From: Ephemerocybe angulata
Lineage: Eukaryota > Basidiomycota > Agaricomycetes > Agaricales > Psathyrellaceae
Assembly (NCBI GenBank): GCA_013368325.1
Contig: JAACJK010000064.1
Location: forward strand, 1-64,000
Length of the DNA stretch: 64,000 nucleotides
Direction of reading: 5' to 3'
The stretch's first letter is position 1. Each line of letters starts with the position of its first letter. Below the pieces are notes generated by a model. The model made no database searches, was not told the origin of the DNA, and saw only the letters and a program-made list of their open reading frames with translations. Positions 44,719 to 56,220 of this stretch are shown here, piece after piece. The position numbers and the translations under genes are program-made.

Positions 44719-46284
44719 CTAAGGTACAATATTTACGAGTATACCCATTCCACGCAAGGCTCGAACACTCTCATCAAGGCGTGGCGAGTTCCTATAACGA
44801 TTGAGGGCCATGTCCAGTCTCTCCACACAATCCGGCGAAGCTTCTGTCGCGGTTGCTTTCCTTTGTCTGAGGAATTCGCAAACATCGTTTGGATAGAAGA
44901 CGTCACACGTGTCGTGGATTTTGAGGTGGCGAAGGTGAGGTAAAAGGGGTGTTTCGACTTCCCTGGCCATTTCGAAGAATTTCCTATCGCTCCCGATGTG
45001 TGTGACCAGCTCCAGGAAAGTGAGAGATGGGAGGACACCAAGGATGCGGAGGAGACCTTTGGCGGTAATGGGAAAGTACACCAACCGAAGTTGCTGCAGA
45101 TCGACGACGCGGTCAGCACCGCTGAGCATCCGCAGCATATCGCGGTAGAGTTGGACCTTGTCGGGCGTGTCGGGATCCTCTTCTCGGTCTGCGAAGGGTT
45201 CGGGAATTTCGTATGATAACTCCAGGATTCGGAGGGAAGGCATTCGGAGCCACCGCAGTATCCGGAGGTCTTCACCGTGTGTCGCCATATGCTGAAAACG
45301 AAGGACTTGGAGTTTGGGTAGTGAAACTAGAGTCCGACCCTCGGTCCATACATCGTCCTGGCGTTCAGATTCCTTGGAGTTTAGGATCACCTCTTCAAGG
45401 TTTGGACAGGTTGCTAAATTTCGTAGGATCCAGGAATTTGGCCAGTCACTAACGATGTGGAGTGTTGTTAGTGAATCGAGGGGTGGCATGGCTGGAAGGG
45501 TCTCGCTGGGCACATCGGGTTGCCCTGGAGTATCGAGAAATAGAGAGGAAACGGGGGGAAGGTTGTGAAGAAACTGCCATTGTAGTCCGTGAGCTGGTGT
45601 CGACCACTTATTGATCTTCAGCGACATATGTCGGATCGAGTCCCACGAGCGGGCCAGCGTGCTCTCATCGCTCTTCGCGACACGAGCGAAGAGGCGATTC
45701 AGGCAATAATGAGTGTAGCATCGGAGGCTGACTGCGTCAAGAACCGGTCCATCGGTGAGAAACCGTACGAGTTCTGGAGAGGCCAGTCGACAAATATCCA
45801 CTTCGGATTCGAGATGGCATGCGCAATTGAAGGATCTTCTATTCAACCCGACGATTCCGACCGTTTTTGGTAGCGTACCAGCGCGTGCAGTCCATGCCTG
45901 GAGTTTCCCGACATTTATGGGGTCGTCACCGGAAGGTGCAATCACGGTTTGCCAGAGGGAGGGTGTTGTAAGGGCGATGTCGCGCCAGGACTTGCACACA
46001 AGGCCGACCCGGTTTACAGGGTAGTGAGGCTCGATTGCATATCGAAAGACTTCCCCAAGGATTTCTGAAGGTAACACACCACGGCGTAAAGGCGATAGTA
46101 GAGTTTTGTAGACTTTTCTCCTCGCCTCGTGTTCTTCAATCTGGAGCTGGAGATCGATGATAGCTGATTGGATCTGGTCGATGGCGAGAGTTTCTGCCTC
46201 GATTTCGTGTTGGATTGCGTCCAGTTCCAGGGAGTCGAGAGAGTAGTTTCCATTAAGTAAAGTTGAGAAGGGCTCCTTAATCAT
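44719..46284 (-). CDS. F-box/LRR-type protein, tandem paralogue 2
   Basis: Single exon, 521 aa, same layout as tandem gene 1. It starts MIKEPFSTLLNGNYSLDSLE, then the coiled coil, then SPLRRGVLPSEILGEVFRYA and LVCKSWRDIALTTPSLWQTV. Leucine-rich segments follow, such as LTTLHIVSDWPNSWILRNL and LRILGVLPSLTFLEL. It ends DESVRALRGMGILVNIVP. The two genes are a direct tandem duplication about 370 bp apart, well diverged in protein but colinear. The likely role is SCF adaptor. Confidence 0.92.
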   Translation of the reverse strand: MIKEPFSTLLNGNYSLDSLELDAIQHEIEAETLAIDQIQSAIIDLQLQIEEHEARRKVYKTLLSPLRRGVLPSEILGEVFRYAIEPHYPVNRVGLVCKSWRDIALTTPSLWQTVIAPSGDDPINVGKLQAWTARAGTLPKTVGIVGLNRRSFNCACHLESEVDICRLASPELVRFLTDGPVLDAVSLRCYTHYCLNRLFARVAKSDESTLARSWDSIRHMSLKINKWSTPAHGLQWQFLHNLPPVSSLFLDTPGQPDVPSETLPAMPPLDSLTTLHIVSDWPNSWILRNLATCPNLEEVILNSKESERQDDVWTEGRTLVSLPKLQVLRFQHMATHGEDLRILRWLRMPSLRILELSYEIPEPFADREEDPDTPDKVQLYRDMLRMLSGADRVVDLQQLRLVYFPITAKGLLRILGVLPSLTFLELVTHIGSDRKFFEMAREVETPLLPHLRHLKIHDTCDVFYPNDVCEFLRQRKATATEASPDCVERLDMALNRYRNSPRLDESVRALRGMGILVNIVP

Positions 46285-46340
46285 TTCGAGGAGTAGGCTA
46301 GTTCGTGGTGGGTGGAGGTTCGAAGCAAGGGGGCGAAACG

Positions 46341-46384
46341 AGCGGCAGGCGCTAACGGTCGGACTTTCTTTCGGACTTCATAAG
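46341..46384 (-). promoter_or_regulatory. Conserved upstream element of the F-box tandem (gene 2)
   Basis: GGCGCTAACGGTCGGACTTT, then CTTTCGGACTTCATAA. It is the copy of the block at 44401-44445, at a comparable distance from the start codon. Confidence 0.45.
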
Positions 46385-46701
46385 TAAATGTTCAACGGCG
46401 CCTTGCCACCGTGCGTTATTCCTCCCTTCAACTTGAGTATTGTCGGACTCGTAAGGCCATCCGTTTCTTTCCTTCCGCTTTCATTTTCCTGTATACTCCC
46501 CAATAGATTGCAGAAATTCGTGTGCGTAAATATGGGCAAGTGCGATACCAACAAGTCCTCTACGGCACCGCTGCTACTCGAATATATTACCCTGCCATCC
46601 AAGACCTCCTCAAGGACTAATAAACTGCTATAAGATACTGGATATCATCTGAATTCACTGTAGGAAAGCTAGTCTTCTTGTCAAGATAGGGGCATTCGGC
46701 A
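46385..46701. other. Gap between F-box tandem and macro-repeat
   Basis: No gene supported; small ORFs only. The left edge of the macro-repeat begins at about 46702 with GAGCCGAGCTGAGCG. Confidence 0.35.
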
Positions 46702-46730
46702 TGAGCCGAGCTGAGCGTGGGAACTGATCT

Positions 46731-47571
46731 GAAATTTCGGCTGGTTACTGATGCTGGTAGGCAATTGCGCGCACAGCCACAGGAATTACTGAGTTTGAAT
46801 TTTGCAGTGCATTACATAATAAGATCAAGCGCGCCTGAACGCCAATTCCCTGCCAAGGCATGCGCGTTCATTCAGTTTGACTGTCTGAGGGGAACGATGA
46901 ACATGCGTGAAGTCCAAGTGCGATAAGAAAAGGGTGGCAGATCGCCTTAGAAAGCAAAGGATGGAGAATTACATGGGGAATACCAGGATTTGTATGGGAG
47001 AGAGGAGTCAGAGGACTTGCAGAGGACCAACAGAGGACGGCATCCGTTGTTTGATAACACGAGCTCATGAACACACGCCGTCCAGTGGGAGGTGAGAGAT
47101 CGGAATATAGATGCTGGAGGAGGAAGCACTTAGTATCCTGCAAGCAAAATAGATGGCATTTCGTGATACAATAGGACATGTCACACCCTGAAGGAGGCCA
47201 TTTGGATCCTGTATCTAATCTATTGCAACGCGTTCTGATGCTCTGTTATCGGGTAATGCAACCCATTCTAGGAAAAACTTACCGCATCTCCCTTGCAGGA
47301 CATGCGCCAACGAACCAAATTGATGTGATGCCGGAGATGGCCTGGCAATTGCGTCCTGAAAAGGAATAATCCAGTTTAGGAGCCTTGCTGACATCCCCCG
47401 ACATTTCCTATCAAAGGGATGCTGGCTGGGTGTCATACCAGCAAGGAGCGATGTTCTCTGAGTTTCCTCCCTCTCCCCTCCTCCTCCCCCCTTCCTTTTT
47501 TGGTACTTCCTTTTCGGGAGATACAGTTATTTTAATTTCATCTACAGACACCATTACCGAGCCGAAATTTC
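46731..47571. mobile_element. 825-bp non-autonomous hAT-like insertion with 8-bp target duplication
   Basis: The element (46739-47563) is flanked by identical 8-bp direct repeats GAAATTTC (46731-46738 and 47564-47571). Its ends are imperfect inverted repeats: GGCTGGTTACTGATG on the left and GGCTCGGTAATGGTG on the right read inward. At the corresponding place in unit 2 (about 56139-56146) a single GAAATTTC is present with no insert, so unit 2 preserves the empty site. No transposase is encoded. The 8-bp duplication is typical of hAT elements; the superfamily is inferred. Confidence 0.8.
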
Positions 47572-47640
47572 CTCCTGCCTGGACGTCGTGAACGACGGCG
47601 AAACCGATTTCCTCTCCTCCCCACCCGTTTATAACTCAAA

Positions 47641-49139
47641 ATGTCGACCAGCGGGCTCAAGGCCATTGCGCCAGTGCCCACAGCTGCCGATTTCCTGGAC
47701 ATCGTCTTGTCCAAGACCCAGAGGAAAACACCCACGGTGAGGGAGAACGGTTTGCGATTGAATGAATACAGACATGCTGAATGCGATATCGGCCTTTCGT
47801 TGCACTAGGTCATCCACAAAAACTTCAAAATCAGTCGTATTCGTAACTTCTACATGCGCAAAGTCAAGTTCTGTCAGGATTGCTTCGACGAAAAGCTGGG
47901 GGCCATCCTTACCGAATTCCCCATGCTCGATGTGCGTTTTGGTTCTCTTTGCATGGGCTAAATGGCTGATCTTTGGGCATTATATAGGATCTTCACCCTT
48001 TCCTTTCCTCGCTCATGAACGTCCTCTACGACAAGAACCATTACAAGCTTGCGTTGGGTCAGCTGCGAACGGCAAGGCATTTGATCGACCATGTCGCGAA
48101 GGATTACTGCCGTCTCCTCAAATTCGGTGACAGTCTCTACCGCTGCAAGCAGCTCAAGAAGGCTGCGCTCGGTCGGTGAGTGCTTAAATTGAGTCCTTCG
48201 GGAAACCTCGCTCACGTACTTTTTTCATCCTCGCAGTATGGCTACGATCATGAAGCGCCAAAAAGACCCCCTCGCTTATCTCGAGCAAGTCAGGCAACAT
48301 ATCTCCCGTCTCCCCGCCATCGACCCCAACACCCGCACCCTTCTCGTCTGTGGATACCCCAACGTCGGAAAATCGTCTTTCATCAACAAGGTTACCCGTG
48401 CCGATGTCGATGTGCAACCGTACGCCTTCACCACCAAGTCGCTGTTCGTCGGACATCTCGACTACAAGTATCTGAGGTGGCAGGTCATCGATACCCCCGG
48501 TATCCTTGACCACCCGCTCGAGGAGATGAACACCATTGAGATGCAGAGTATCACCGCCATGGCCCATTTGAAGAGCGCTATCCTCTACTTCATGGATCTC
48601 AGTGAGCAGTGTGGATACACTGTCGAAGCTCAGGTATGCTTTGCCCATTCGCTCTTTTCCTGTAACGAAGCTGACGCCGCGTGCAGTGCAAGCTCTTCCA
48701 CTCGATCAAGCCTCTTTTCGCCACCAAACCCACCGTCCTCGTCCTCAACAAAATCGATGTCATGAAGCTCGAAGAACTCCACCCCGACAACCGCGCCCTC
48801 GTGCAAGAAATCATCGACACCGAAGGCGTTATCTGCGTCCAGACCTCCTGCGCCACCGAAGAGGGTGTGATGGACCTCAAGAACAAGGCCTGCGACGCTC
48901 TCCTTGCCCACCGTGTCGACCTCAAGATGAAGGGTAGCAAGATCACCTCCGTCGCGAACCGTATCCACGTCGCCCAGCCCAAGCCCAGAGACGACGTCGT
49001 CCGGGCGCCCTGCATCCCCGACGCTGTGAAGAACAGGAAGAAGTTCGATAAGGACGATCCTGACAGGCCGAGATTGCTTCGCCCGCTGCACGCCTGGCAT
49101 CCGGCTCCAAATCCAGCGGGACGGCGCGGGGATGGGTGA
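47641..49139 (+). CDS. NOG1: NOG1 nucleolar GTPase, C-terminally truncated (unit 1 copy)
   Basis: Five exons: 47641-47736, 47809-47931, 47988-48175, 48237-48633 and 48687-49139. The frame is continuous and the product is 418 aa. It starts [20 protein letters not shown]. The GTPase domain shows G1 [15 protein letters not shown]3 [10 protein letters not shown] and G4 [10 protein letters not shown]. The sequence follows NOG1 through [20 protein letters not shown] and [15 protein letters not shown], then switches to unrelated residues and stops. Full NOG1 proteins are about 640 aa, so roughly the last 230 residues are missing. NOG1 assembles the 60S ribosomal subunit in the nucleolus. This copy keeps all GTPase motifs and could act as a dominant fragment, or be a duplicated remnant; expression is unknown. 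Confidence 0.9.
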
Positions 49140-50585
49140 TGGGCCTGACGCGCTGTTGTCGGGAGTACGGGAATTACTGTTTATGGGTGAATAATTTCCT
49201 TTTGGGGCTAAAAACGCGAAAAAAGAGCTAACTTAAACACCCTATCTAGTACATTCAGGCTTTTCAGACCGTCATAACCTCTCCCATGGCAATGAGTACG
49301 TGGCTGTTGAAGACACGCAGAGCACAGCCATGGGATCCCTCGGGGCAGCAGCAACCCTTCGTTGGGGAAGCGAGCGATTCTGCGCTGGCTTATATAGACC
49401 TCCGGACCCTTTCCGGTACGTACATTTCGTGTGCTCCGCCGCCTCGTTGTGCTTTTCACCTTCTCCTTTCAGACCTCCGGGCCCTTTCTTCTCGGGTAAC
49501 AGGTACGTACTCATCCCTCCTGTCTTTGTGTCTGTTGTGTGCTCGTCGCATTTAACTTTCCTTTGCGTGCTCCGTCGTCTCTAAAGTTCCCTTCTAATGC
49601 AAGTACCAGCTGCATTACAAGAGTTCTTTAGATACTCTGGAGCATGACTCCCCGAAAGCCTGACCTCCTATTCACAGATTTCCTTCTCGGTTCCGCATCA
49701 CGTCCTAATACATCATTACGTCCGTGAAACAGGTCCGCTGTCTGCCCCACCCATTCTTTCCTTCCTCAAACCGTACTCATACCCTTACCTAGGTGCCTCT
49801 TTGTGCTGTGTAGTGAAGTAGTTCAAGCTCTAAGTAGTATAGATTCGCAATTCCAAGTTGCCCGTTCTTGCTGTTGTGATAAGTATGTCGCTGCCCAAGA
49901 CTCGGCTCCCTTTCCGCTCCCGCAAAAAGAATTTGTCTATCCCCGAGTGCAGACAGCGGAGTCTTCCATTGGGCCCGCCGGAGATCTCCTGCATCGTGCC
50001 CACAGCGGATGAACGTTATCCGAATTATACGGTTGATCTGTATTCACTGCCAGCATTGTGATTCTTGGCTACGATTCTATTGTCCATTCGCCCCTCATTC
50101 TTCCAACTCCCGACTTCCTAGTATTTCTTTCTGCCTCCTCCATGGCGCCCAGCCCAACCGCAAAACCGCTAGAAGGTGCTTACCCGTTGTCAGCAATATT
50201 CTCGCCACATGGAATGGCCGCCTTCGATGCCTCTGTATGTGTTTTCTCGTCCTCTGACACGCCAGGTGTGGTTTATCAACATCACCAGAATTCTCCTTGA
50301 GCCACGCACACAGCCGTCGAACCACCTCGCCGCTCATTCAGCCAAATACCCGCCTGCCGACTCGCTAGACTCGGACCTCGATACAACCATGTTCCTCGAG
50401 TCTTCACAGTGTGTGCATACTCCCCCCTGTACTCTGCCTTTCGCCGCTGATACTCTTCTACCCTACAGCTCGCTTTCTCTGGCCAAGCGGACGTCAACAT
50501 ATCCACAAATATCGAACTAGGTCCGTTATGATATATTTCGCACACATTCCTCCTTCAGCCTCTCATCACGTCCACGGCACAGGAG
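49140..50585 (+). repeat. TATA promoter and short exon-like modules (unit 1)
   Basis: After the NOG1 fragment, a TATATA box at 49390-49395 (GGCTTATATAGACC) is followed by ACCTCCGGACCCTTTCC with a GTACGTAC donor-like end. A second version, ACCTCCGGGCCCTTTCTTCT, starts after CTTTCAG and ends in CAGGTACGTAC. The same arrangement is at 57819-57940 in unit 2. It looks like small duplicated exons with acceptor and donor sites. No protein is recognisable. Confidence 0.5.
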
Positions 50586-51260
50586 ATCTCACTGGAATCA
50601 TTTCTATTGCGGAATCGCGAACAAGCTCACCCCAGCATCCGTTAGCCTAGCGGACGTCAATATACCCACGAATAGCCATCCAGCTCCCTCGCCCACATTC
50701 TTCCTACGGTTTTTCGCCACGGCCACCGCACAGAAGATCTCACCGGAATCATTTCTATTGCAGGACCGCGAACAAGACGACACAGACCTGGGCCCAGGCC
50801 CGCGTTTGCCCGCGCGATTGACTATGAACGCTCGCTTCGCTCGCGGCAGGATCTCCAACCCAACCCACGTCGACAGACGAGAGGTAAACCAAGGCTTCCC
50901 ATCCACGTATTCCATTGTTGACCAATCATCAACCCCCAGCCGGCAACACCCCATTTCCCGGAACAATTTCTGTTGCGGAATCGCGAAACAAGTCGCACCA
51001 ATCTCAGTGTAATCATCCGTACGCCATTTGATCCCAATTCCAATGAGGTTCTCATTTCGTTTCCAGTCCCCTTGCGGGTGTCCACGTTCCATCTACGGCC
51101 ACAGACACCAAATCCCAACCACTCATGATTCCTCCTCTCCCACGCAATCGGCCCCTTCCCCGGAATTATTTCTATTGCGGAATCGCAAAATCAAAGCGCT
51201 AAACGCCATATCCAGACTGCCCGTCGTCGTGCTCCTCGCAGCACACCTTTCCCAAGCACG
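50586..51260 (+). repeat. Array of GIISVAES modules (unit 1, 4 copies)
   Basis: Four copies of a module containing GGAATCATTTCTATTGCGGA occur near 50593, 50746, 50959 and 51163, spaced about 150-215 bp. In one frame each reads GIISIAES or GTISVAES. Spacer parts share TTCCAG and CTCGCGG tracts with unit 2. Reading frame is not maintained across the spacers, so this is a satellite-like array of exon-sized blocks. Confidence 0.6.
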
Positions 51261-52880
51261 ATGATCATCCGTACGTCATTTAAACCCAGTTAGGTCCGGT
51301 CAAGGGCCTATCATTCCGTCCACGAGCTTATTTCGTTTCCAGGTTGCTCGCGGGACGCCGATCCACCTATACTTTGCCATGGCGGAACCCGTGAGTTCGC
51401 GCTTTACTCACCGCTTGCACTCGGTATTTACACCAGGGGTCTGCACGCAGCACAGGCGTGCTGACTGCCCCGTGTCGCTCTCCTCACAAGCCTCGCACGC
51501 CGTCTCACAACGATCATACGTACGTCACTTAATCCCAGGAAGGGAGCCTATCATTCTGTACACGAGCTCATCTCGCTTCCAGTTTGCTCGCGGGACGCCG
51601 ATCCGTCCATATTTTGGCATCCCTGCCGTCACTCGTGAGGTACGTCGCACTTTATACGCCCCGTATGCACTCGGGATTCACACTGAATCTACATGGACCG
51701 TGGCTTTGACATCGGAGCCAATTGTTCGTGATTTGCACATTCGGTAAGTCGATCTCGCTCAGTCTTCTGGACAATCACGGATGGTCTGTTTACGCCAGCA
51801 GATCACTTCTCTACAGGGCCTGAATAGGTACTGGCCTTTTTGGGCCGTAGAATCGAAGAAACCTCGCCGGAGAGTCTCGATTGTCAAAGAACGGAATAAG
51901 CGCTCGGGCGCTTAGCCCCATTCCGCGTCTTCCGATGTTTTCTTAGAGTCGAAATGGGTAAAATAGAAGAACGTACCTCTAGCTCATGCACCAGAATGTA
52001 TTAGAATTACAGGAAGGTGAATCAGGCGAGATTTGAAAGGCTCGGGGAATGCTTCGCCTCATCGAAGCTCCGCGCTAGTACTACCCTGGCTCTGAATTAG
52101 ATTTACGCATTGAGTGTCTGCGAGCCGCCAATTCAATAGCTGCCACGGGTAGCTGTTCGGTGTCAGGTCAGTAACATTGAATCGCTTAGCCTTCCGAACA
52201 CCGCGCCTGAGCAACCGTACTCGTCCCCCGTTCTCCCGTTTGTCACAATCGTGATATGACACTCCAACCATGATACCGCCGTAGGAGCGTCAAAGCCTCC
52301 ACAGTAAGCTCATTGAATGCCGTCAGGTTCTGTACGGACAGCGAAAATGGTGTGGTCGACATTCGTTGCCAAGCCGAGCGGGGGAGTGCACGCCGAACGG
52401 GATTCAGAGAACTTGGGAATGCGCGAGCGCGCCGTAATCGCAGATTCGAAGAATACAGGCCTGGAAAGGAAACTTCAAGGAAGGCAGTGGTAAAAGCAAG
52501 GTGGGAGAAAGGAATATGACGTACGCGGGGGCAATCTCAGCAGTGAAGCACTATCGAGCCGCCTAACTGGAACTCACGGCGCATGCCCAAAGTTAAGCGC
52601 CCAAACGCGTTCCGTGCGTAGAAGCAATAGTCCGAGCTTTCCCATCTCTCCCTATGTACTTCTTACTGCAGGTAATCTATTTAATGTATGAAAGCACCGT
52701 CCACTCGGCCAAAATTGACATTAAGTTGCCATCTCGCGTACAAACGGCACTCTTCTCCTCGCAGTACTGTACACCTCGAATCGTGCGTTTCAGCAGCTTG
52801 ACCAGCAAGTCACCAATTCTAGTACGTACTTTACTCACCTGTCCCTGGTCTGACACCTGTCAGACCGGGTAGCGAGGGAA
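51260..52880. other. Middle segment of macro-repeat unit 1
   Basis: Conserved with 59890-61570 of unit 2. It includes a stretch with AGTTTGCTCGCGGGACGCCG and the 51892-51925 hairpin (TAAGCGC-TCGG-GCGCTTA inside a longer imperfect stem). It also has an MNAVRF-type small ORF that is not conserved in length. No gene is supported. Confidence 0.4.
51892..51925. other. Hairpin (unit 1)
   Basis: CGGAAT-AAGCGC-tcggg-GCGCTT plus an outer ATTCCG form an interrupted inverted repeat. The same 34 bp is in unit 2 at 60757-60790 without change seen by eye. Confidence 0.6.
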
Positions 52881-53320
52881 TTAGTTCAAATTTTAAAATC
52901 CATGGAGACTTGGGTCCGGAGGAGTCAGGACGAAAGGTACGCACGTCGCTCGTCGCAGGGCTTACTGCGGACCCAGATGGTGGTTGTAGGCTATACAGGA
53001 TATGTATTTTGTGCTGTGAGTGCCGCCCGATCTGACCTAGCCCAACTCGATCTTCAGGAAAACGCGAAAGCAACGAAATCGTCGCCTCGGCGCTTAATCG
53101 CCCTAAGCACACTAACACGCCTCTATCCGCGCCAGAATAAGCATACCAGGCATATCAGCATTTCCCCAAGTACTCCCTCTACATGTATGTGCGGGGTCTC
53201 GCTTTTCCAGCCCCCGAATCTTCGATAAACCCAAGCCGATCCAGCCTTCCTCCCCATCCCCCATTCACCCGCCGAGCACACGTTCAAACCGCCCTCCCAC
53301 CCCCAGCTCGTCTTGGCGAC

Positions 53321-53580
53321 CTATAAATACCCATCATCCCTTGATGGGCAGGGCAAATGCACGCTAGCGTAGTGTGCGAGGGAAAATTCTGTGCGCAGAG
53401 AGCGAAGAGCGAATCGGAGGAGGAGGATACGCACGTAAAGCGCGTAAAGGACAAGGAGCGCGTCGGAGCCTGGGCCGGGAGAGTTCTATGCGGGCTGAGA
53501 TAGGGTGGGATGTGTGACGTGGAGTGGGGGTGGGAGTGTTGCATGGAGAGGTATAAAGGCTGGAGGGGTGGGTGGAGACA
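53321..53580 (+). promoter_or_regulatory. Double TATA promoter block (unit 1)
   Basis: CTATAAATAC at 53321-53330 and GTATAAAGGC at 53551-53560 lie in a 300 bp block that is almost unchanged in unit 2 (62018 and 62248). A CATCCCTTGATGGG hairpin lies next to the first. A pyrimidine-rich 5' region and intron-like sequences follow, so transcription is likely in the plus direction. Confidence 0.5.
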
Positions 53581-53890
53581 AGTCAGAGTTCTCCACTGCG
53601 AGGATCGTTCCCTTTCTCATTCCATAGCCTGCTCGCTATTTCGTGCTCCCTTCGTCTATCTCGTTGTCTCTCCTTGCTGCTTATTGTACTGTCGTCGTCA
53701 TCCAGCTCGAGGTCAGTGATTCTCCGTTTGTGATGCTATGCTCATATCACTTACCACCTGTCGCTACATAGATTCTTTCGTGCTCATTCGCGTTTCTATT
53801 GATCTCTGCAGCACTGACCTCTGTTATTTCAATTCAAAAAGTATCTCTATTCATTCTGTCTACTACAAGACGCTAATTGTCTGTTTCTAG

Positions 53891-53940
53891 TGCCGCCTGA
53901 AGCCAACTCGATCCTAGCCCAGTACATCGCGACGATAGAG
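53891..53940 (+). other. Conserved coding-like exon PPEANSILAQYIATIE (unit 1)
   Basis: Between a TTTCTAG acceptor and a GTATGCG donor, 50 bases read PPEANSILAQYIATIE. Unit 2 (62587-62637) encodes the same residues with one silent change (CTA/TTA). Flanking sequence diverges in frame, so only this exon looks constrained. Its parent protein is not recognised. Confidence 0.45.
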
Positions 53941-54479
53941 GTATGCGAGGATCATTTCTTTCTTCATTTCCCACCAGCCTGCTCGCTATTTCGCGATCCC
54001 TTTGCACACCACGTCTATTTTCTTACCTCCCCTTGCTGCTCATTGTATTTGTCGTTGTCATCGTCGACGATGAGCTCGAGGTCAGTGATCTGTGATGCTA
54101 TGTTCATATCTCTTACCACTGTGGCTTGTCTCTAGCGCGCGTCCTTCGCGTTTCTATTGACCTGTGCAACACTGACCTCACTCGCATCTAGACTCGGACA
54201 CGTAAGTTTATTCATCCTATCTACTACATCACGTTCATACCGTATTGATATACCGCCGTTCTCCAGGATCCCATTGGCATGCCCCAGGACATTGCGACGG
54301 GTTATAACGAAGGTGAGTCAGTCCTGTTCTCATAACGAAATGAAGCTCACCGTGATATCGATAGCACGTCGCTGCTCGCATTCGTCATGGCAATGCTTCG
54401 GCCCTCGAGGGAGTACTTGGCAACCCCGGGTCTAAATAAATCGAATCCCAAAGTAAGTAACAAGCCACCTTGTTGCCAA

Positions 54480-55140
54480 TCATGATACTCACCTTTCGTT
54501 GATGCCCTCCCAGACCCACGCCGGGTTTTGGCGGCGTCGTAGGGGGTCTGCGCTGTAGGGTTGGGTCCGGTCGGTCCAGTCGCATATCGGCGGTTCTGAA
54601 AGGACAAGAGTAAGCAACTAATTATCCTTGGAAAATCTCAGCACTCACCATGTTCCACCCAGAAGCCAACGCTATCACGCGCCGCTCTCGTTGCTCTCCT
54701 CGCATTTTGGTGGAGTTGACGGCGTCTGGCGTGTGCGGTCCGGTCGTATATTGGCAGCTCTGAAAGGAATTCGGTCGGTAGTAAGTAACAGGCTACATAT
54801 AGTGAGATTTCAGTACTCACCTTTCGTTTGTCCCACCCAGCGTCGCCGTCGTCGTTTCCACTAGTGTGAGTGTCGGAGCGCGGATGGGATTTCATCGCCG
54901 TCGTCGTTTGTGCCAGTGGCCGCGGCGTCGCTGTGCCCAACGAGACCGAGACTTGCGCGCTTGGAACGCTATCACGCGCCGCTCTCGTTGCTCTCGTCGA
55001 AGTTTGGTAGAGCCGACGTCGTCTGGGCCGCATGCGTGCGTCCGCTCATGCACAGTAAGTACCCAGCTGCCTGTGTAAAGTCTTGCGCTCACCTTTGGTT
55101 GGTCCCACCCCAGTCCTATCGTCATCGGCGCCGGTGTGCG
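54480..55140 (-). repeat. Minus-strand exon-like modules (unit 1)
   Basis: Three related blocks on the minus strand (about 55100-54860, 54790-54650 and 54600-54495) each end in a GTGAGT donor; an acceptor (CTTTCAG or similar) opens the later blocks. They share a CGACCGGACC-type start, a CCGTCAACTCCACCAAA-like middle and an AACGAGAGCGGCGCGTG tract. Unit 2 has the same series at about 63790-63180. They look like tandemly multiplied exons; no known protein matches. Confidence 0.5.
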
Positions 55141-56109
55141 GCTTGTGGTCGTCATTGAGAAGGTGAAGGGTGTGGGATGGCCTGGCTAACGATGAGCAGT
55201 GGCACACGTCGTACTCGAATGAATGCTTACTATTTCCGTTGTAGGCCGCCTGTTACCCACCCAGTCCCTGCTCGCGTTCACCGCCTGGGATTTGTTCACC
55301 CGTGACATGATGTCGAAGCGGTCAAGGTGAGCGACGGGCACTGCTGCAGTCAACAGCGAACTTGCGCGCGCGATGTCTTGGCTGGCGCTGTAGATGGCGG
55401 CGGTATGCAAAGGGAACGAAGTCGCTCGGGTCGAGTAGCCGGCTCGTTGCACCTGTGGCCTATCACACGGGGGGTCAGTGGTGCCGGCGCCATCGAAGCA
55501 TAGACCTAGGAAAAAGGTGAGTTACTGTCTTGCATACAGCTGAACTGGCATTTACTAACCTTGTCGCAGTCATTCCCCTCGTCGATGCGATCGCACCGCT
55601 ACTTGGCCGCGACTCCCGTTGGACTTGTTCACCACGACGCGTAGATCTACGAGAACGGCCTTGCATGCGGCTAGACTGATATCTGTCCTCGCCGCCGTGA
55701 AATCCTTGGTTCAGGGGTGAGAGGTAGTGCTGGTGGGACACAGATCTACGAGAAGGTCAGTACCTCGAGCCGACTAAAGTGATATTTGGTGCCCTTGTCG
55801 CAGGGCCTTGCCGTCCCCATGTCGATGCAGTTGTATGTAGCACCTTGTATTGGTAGTCGTCTTCATGGTTGAGCGGGAGATGGTGTGCAGAGCGCTGCAT
55901 TGAGAGCTGCGCGCGTCTAGCAACGACCATATGGCATCGAAGATCGCGGCGTCGTAGACCTTGTGTTGTCGTGTTCGTGGTTGCGCGGGAGACGGTGTGG
56001 AGGCTGAACGAAAGGGGTTCGCGCTGACGGTGACTCTGGGCGAGAGACGTCTGACGCGTTTGGCGCGCCTCAGTTGCTTGTCGGCAGCGTCTGGACCAAA
56101 CAGCCTCAA
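55140..56109. other. Right end of macro-repeat unit 1
   Basis: Similarity to unit 2 continues to about 55310, which matches the window end. From 55310 to 56109 there is no second copy to compare. Small internal repeats (AGATCTACGAGAA near 55645 and 55741) are present. No gene supported. Confidence 0.4.
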
Positions 56110-56220
56110 CGAGCCGAGCTGAGCGTGGGAACTGATCTGAAATTTCCTCCTGGCCTTCCTGGACGTTGTGAACGACGGCGAAACCGATTTCCTCTCCTCT
56201 CCACCCGTTTATAACTCAAA

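Larger units (their letters stand above)
46702..56109. repeat. Macro-repeat unit 1 (about 9.4 kb)
   Basis: From GAGCCGAGCTGAGCG at 46702, and again after the hAT-like insertion, this segment matches 56110 to the window end in the same order. Shared blocks are NOG1, the TATA/exon-module block, the GIISVAES modules, the 51890 hairpin, the 53.3 kb promoter block, the PPEANSIL exon and the minus-strand modules. Alignable sequence runs to at least about 55310. The remaining 800 bp to 56109 has no visible counterpart in the window because unit 2 is cut off. The period is 9408 bp, or 8575 bp without the 825 bp insertion and one 8 bp target duplicate. Confidence 0.85.

Noticed and set aside
53284..53544. 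86-codon minus-strand ORF present in both macro-repeat units
   Set aside because: It overlaps the TATA promoter block and has low-complexity composition; conservation there is explained by the repeat itself.
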